Translations under genes and position numbers: made by a program
Shown here: one piece after another, positions 60,701-64,000 of the stretch
Layout of the letters: the number at the start of each line of letters is the position of its first letter
How positions within the stretch are numbered: position 1 is the first letter of the stretch
From: Guadua angustifolia
Taxonomy: Eukaryota > Streptophyta > Magnoliopsida > Poales > Poaceae
Assembly (NCBI GenBank): GCA_036346375.1
Contig: CM070506.1
Span: forward strand, 1 to 64,000
Direction: 5' to 3'
DNA length: 64,000 nt
The notes under the pieces: generated by a model
Seen by the model: only the letters and a program-made list of their open reading frames with translations
Databases searched by the model: none
Told to the model about the DNA's origin: nothing

Positions 60701-63500
60701 TGTACCAACGGATGGTCGAACCAATGGCGGAGGCCGCCTTAGGGATTCGGTAGTGCCACGAAAACCTCAACGATTTTCTTGGAGAAAATCCACTCTCCGA
60801 GGCCTTGCATTAGCAATTACGAAGATTCCAAGGCGATGAAGTCTTCAAGGGAAATTCTCTGAACCAGCAAGATAGTGCGAACCCCTGGCGTAGAGGAACG
60901 CGCCCTGTTGGTTTAGAGCAGCACCCAGAATATCTCACGGATTTTCATGGAAAAATCCACTCTCCGATAGCCTAACGCATTAGAAGATTACGAAGTTTCG
61001 AACGAGCGCAAGTCTTCATGGGAATCTCTGAGCCATTTGGATTGTCAGAAGTGCAGCAAAATGAATTGGCGGACCAATCTAGGTCCTTGGATGTTTAACG
61101 CTGTTTCAGCCAGATGGTCAGAAACCACTGAGCGAGGGGGAGCCGCCTTCATGGGTTTTAGGGCGTCCGAGAATACCTCCAGGATTTTCATGGAGAAAGT
61201 CCACTCTCAGGAGCCTCGGCAGATTAGAGGATTAAACGAAGAAGCGGACAAAGACGCCAAGTCTTCAAGGGAAAATCTGAACCGGCTGTGAATGGTCCCA
61301 TGTTTAGCAAAATAAAAGCGCGACCATTGAGGGTCCTTGGAAGTTTATTGTTGTGCCAGCAGGATGGTTCGAACCCCTAAGCGGAGGACGCCCCTCATGA
61401 GGTTTGAGGGATGCCCTAAAGCCACCGCAGTTTTATGGAAAATCCCTCTTTGGAGAGACTCGTATTAGAAGATTAAGAAGTCAGGCGAAGGCATAAGTCT
61501 TCATGGAGTCTCTGAACTGATCGGATGGTCAGAAGTCGGCAAAATGGGCGGGAGACCATTCTCGGTACTTGGATGTATAAAATTGATCAGCCGGATGAAG
61601 ACCCCAGTGGCGGAGGCCACCCCTCATGGGTTCGAGGCACCTCCTGAAAACTTCACGTATTTTAAAGGAAAATCTTCTCTCAGGAGGCCTCGGCGCATTA
61701 GAAGATTACGGCTTGCGACGAAGAAGCAAATCTTCAAGCGAAATTCTGAACCGGGGATGGTCGAAGTCCAGCAAAAATGAGGCCGAGCGACCATTACGGG
61801 TCCTTGGATGTTTAATGTTGTTCCCAGGATGAGTACGAACCCTTGAGTGGAGGCGCCCTCGCGGTTTGGTGGCATACGAAAACCTCCTGATTTTCATGGA
61901 GAAAATCCACTCTCCGAAAGCCTCGGCGCATTAGAAGATTCACGAAGAAGCGAAGCGAAGGCATAAGTCTTCAAGGGAAATTCTCGCAAGGGATGGTTAG
62001 AAGTTTGGCAAAATGGTGGCGGACCATTACGGGTCCATAGATGTTTAACGTTGCCCAACGGATGGTCCAAAACCCAGGCGGAGGGCCGCCTTCCGGGGCG
62101 AGGCGCGGCCGTGAAAACCTCCGCAGTTTTCATGGAAAAAATCCACTCTCAAAACCTCGGCGCATTAGAAGATTAAGCGAAGAAGCTCGGCGAAGACGCA
62201 AGTCTTCAAGGAAAATTCTCCAAGCAAGCGGGATGGTCAGATGTCGGCAAAATGGTGGCGGACCATTCTGGGTCCTTGGAAGTTTATTGTTGTACCAGCA
62301 GGATAGTGCGAACCCCTGGCGGAGGAGCCGCCCCTCCGGTTTCGAGCGGCCTTTGAAAACCTCATGGGTTTCATGGAAAATCCACTCTCGAAGGCCTCGG
62401 CGCATTATAAAATTACGGCGAATCTGAAGCGAAGATGCAAGTCTTCAGGAAATTCTCGACCCGGGATGGTCTGATGCAGCAAAAAATGGTGGCGGACCAT
62501 TCTGGGTCCTTGGATGTTTAATGTTGTTCCAACCGGATAGTTCGAACCCATGAGTTAAGGGGGAGCCACCCCTCGCGGGTTTTAGGTAAAAAACTCAGGT
62601 TTTCGGAGAAAATCCACTCCCCGACCTCGGCGCATTAATTACGAAGAAGCCGAAGAAGGCGCAAGTCTTCAAGGAAATTCTCTGACAGCCAAGAATGGTC
62701 CAAAGTTTGGCAAAATAAACTGAGTGGACCATTCAGGGTCCTTAGCTGTTTAATTTTGAACCAACCGTATGGTTCGAACCCTTGAGCGGAGGGGGAAACG
62801 CCCCTCACGGGTTTCAGGGCAGCGCCCTAAAACCCTCACGGATTTTTATGGAGAAAATCCACTCTCTGGAGGCCTCGGCGCAATGGAAGATTACACGAAG
62901 AAGACCAACGAAGACGCAAGTCTTCATGGGAAATTCTCTGAACATATCGGATGGTCTGAAGTCTGGCAAAATGAACTGAGCGGACCATTCTGGATCCTTG
63001 GATGTTTAATATTGTACCAACCGGATGGTCCGAACCCCGAGGTGAAGGGGAGCAGCCCTCGCGGAGTTCGAGGCAGTCTGAAAACCTCACGTATTTTCAT
63101 GGAGAAAATCTACTCTCTGGAGGCCTCGGCGCATTAGAAGATTACAAGAAGAAGCCCGACGAAGAAGCAAATCTTGAAAGGCGAAATTCTCTGAACCGGC
63201 CAGGACGGTCGAAGTCGAGCAAAATGGTGGCGGTCCATTACACGGGTCCTTGGAAGTTTAATGTTGTACCAACCGAATGGTACGAACCCACAGTGGTGGG
63301 GCCGCCCTCCGGGTTTGAGGCAGCATACTGAAAACCTCACGTATTTTCAAGGCGAAAATCCACTCTCCGGAGGCCTCGACGCATTACATGATTTCACGAA
63401 GAAGCTCGACGAAGACGCAAGTCCTTAAGGGAAATTCTCTGAACCGATCGGATGGTCAGAAGTCTGGCAAGATGAACTGAGCGAACCATTCTGGGTCCTT
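57700..63500. repeat. 6-kb satellite superblock, copy 2
   Basis: Counterparts of the copy 1 anchors: GAACACCTCA at about 58132, TTTGATGTTG at about 58550, GATCCAATGAG at about 58826, and the same deletions at about 60630 and 60858. Offset is 6.05 kb at the left, falling to about 5.8 kb at the right. Nearly every monomer here has ATGGTGGCGGACC where copy 1 has ATGAACTGAGCGGACC, so this copy is systematically altered. Confidence 0.78.
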
Positions 63501-64000
63501 GGATGTTTAATGTTGTGCCAACCAGATGGTCTGAACCCCAGAGTGGAGGGGAGCCGCCCCTCGCTGGTTTCAGGGCTGTGCCTAGAAAACCTCACGGATT
63601 TTCATTGAGAAAATCCACTCTCCGGAGGCCTCGGCGCATTAGAAGATTACACGAAGAGGTCCGATGAAGACGCAAGTCTTCAAGGGAAATTCTCTGAATC
63701 GCCGGGATGGTCAGAAAGTGCAGGAAAATGGTGGCCAGACCATACGGATCTTGGATGTTTAATCTTGTACCAACCGGTTGGTCAAGACACGGCGGATGGG
63801 GGAGCCTCGCGGGTTTCATGGCGGCCTGAAAAGCGTGATGGATTTTCATGGAGAAAATCCACTCTCCGAGCCTCGGCGCATTAGAAGATTACGAATAAGC
63901 AGATGAAGGCGCAAGTCTTCAAGGGAAATTCTCTGAACCAACCGGATGGTCCGAAATCTGGCAAGATGAACTGAACAGACCATTCTAGGTCCTTGGATGT

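Larger units (their letters stand above)
44547..64000. repeat. 256-bp satellite, array 3 (about 78 monomers)
   Basis: Continuous head-to-tail satellite to the window edge. It starts inside a monomer at position about 111 (GGGTCC). Monomers are mostly 240-257 bp, with a few shortened ones such as the 182-bp unit ending near 55031. Recurring elements are ATTAGAAGATT, AAGTCTTCAAGGGAAATT, GGATGGTCCGAA (twice), ATGTTTAATGTTGTACC and GAGAAAATCCACTCTCC. No transposon or gene interrupts this stretch. The array presumably continues beyond 64000. Confidence 0.98.

Noticed and set aside
21158..64000. Many open frames of 60-200 aa in the satellite with repeated peptides such as EDYTKKPDEDASLQGKF
   Set aside because: They follow the tandem monomer, whose length (about 256 bp) is not a multiple of three. 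Frames change at each unit and occur on both strands. Not genes.
44547..64000. CRISPR-like array
   Set aside because: Units are head-to-tail monomers of about 256 bp without a short repeat and unique spacers, in a eukaryotic telomeric context.

Overview
This window is the left end of a plant chromosome, almost certainly a grass. The first 3.45 kb is plant-type telomere repeat (CCCTAAA on the + strand). The transposon repertoire is typical of Poaceae: Ty3/gypsy elements with tRNA-Met primer sites, a tRNA-derived SINE, Stowaway, MULE and hAT MITEs, and a CACTA end. An Oryza-like genome would fit, but I cannot fix the genus from sequence alone. I see only one complete host gene.

Layout. 1-3455: degenerate telomere. 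3456-4856: a 1.4-kb copy of part of the neighbouring gene's intron, including a SINE. 4857-9074: a truncated Ty3/gypsy element on the minus strand. 9075-10089: non-coding. 10090-20952 (minus): a cysteine-rich receptor-like kinase (CRK, DUF26 family) in seven exons. All exon phases agree, giving about 684 aa (672 if the second Met is used). Its introns hold a MULE-type MITE, the second copy of the 1.4-kb segment, an hAT element, a 1.35-kb insertion between 101-bp direct repeats, a CACTA end and a Stowaway-like MITE. The gene is read toward the telomere. Only about 205 bp separate its first ATG from a satellite array.

From 21158 to the right edge the window is a satellite array with a monomer of about 256 bp, interrupted twice. 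The first interruption (22868-25467) is an unclassified, LTR-like insertion. The second (26283-44546) is a gypsy mosaic: element 2, with an hAT insertion (28828-29729, perfect 8-bp target duplication) and a long antisense coding region, followed by a 3'-truncated element 3. From 44547 to 64000 the array is continuous.

The satellite is the most striking part of the window. Each monomer is built from five dyad symmetries. Between about 44.5 and 54.9 kb the monomers form an 8-monomer higher-order repeat (about 2 kb; types B-C-D-E-B-F-G-E'). From about 51.75 kb onward a block of about 6 kb is repeated in tandem, shown by shared private variants and shared deletions.

A caution on sequence quality. 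Many satellite monomers and the gypsy coding regions at 26-44 kb carry the same collapse of CTG to CG and CGG to CG, whatever the monomer type. The kinase exons are almost free of it. This looks more like a consensus error in heavily methylated DNA than like evolution. Frameshift-based pseudogene calls in this window should be read with that in mind.
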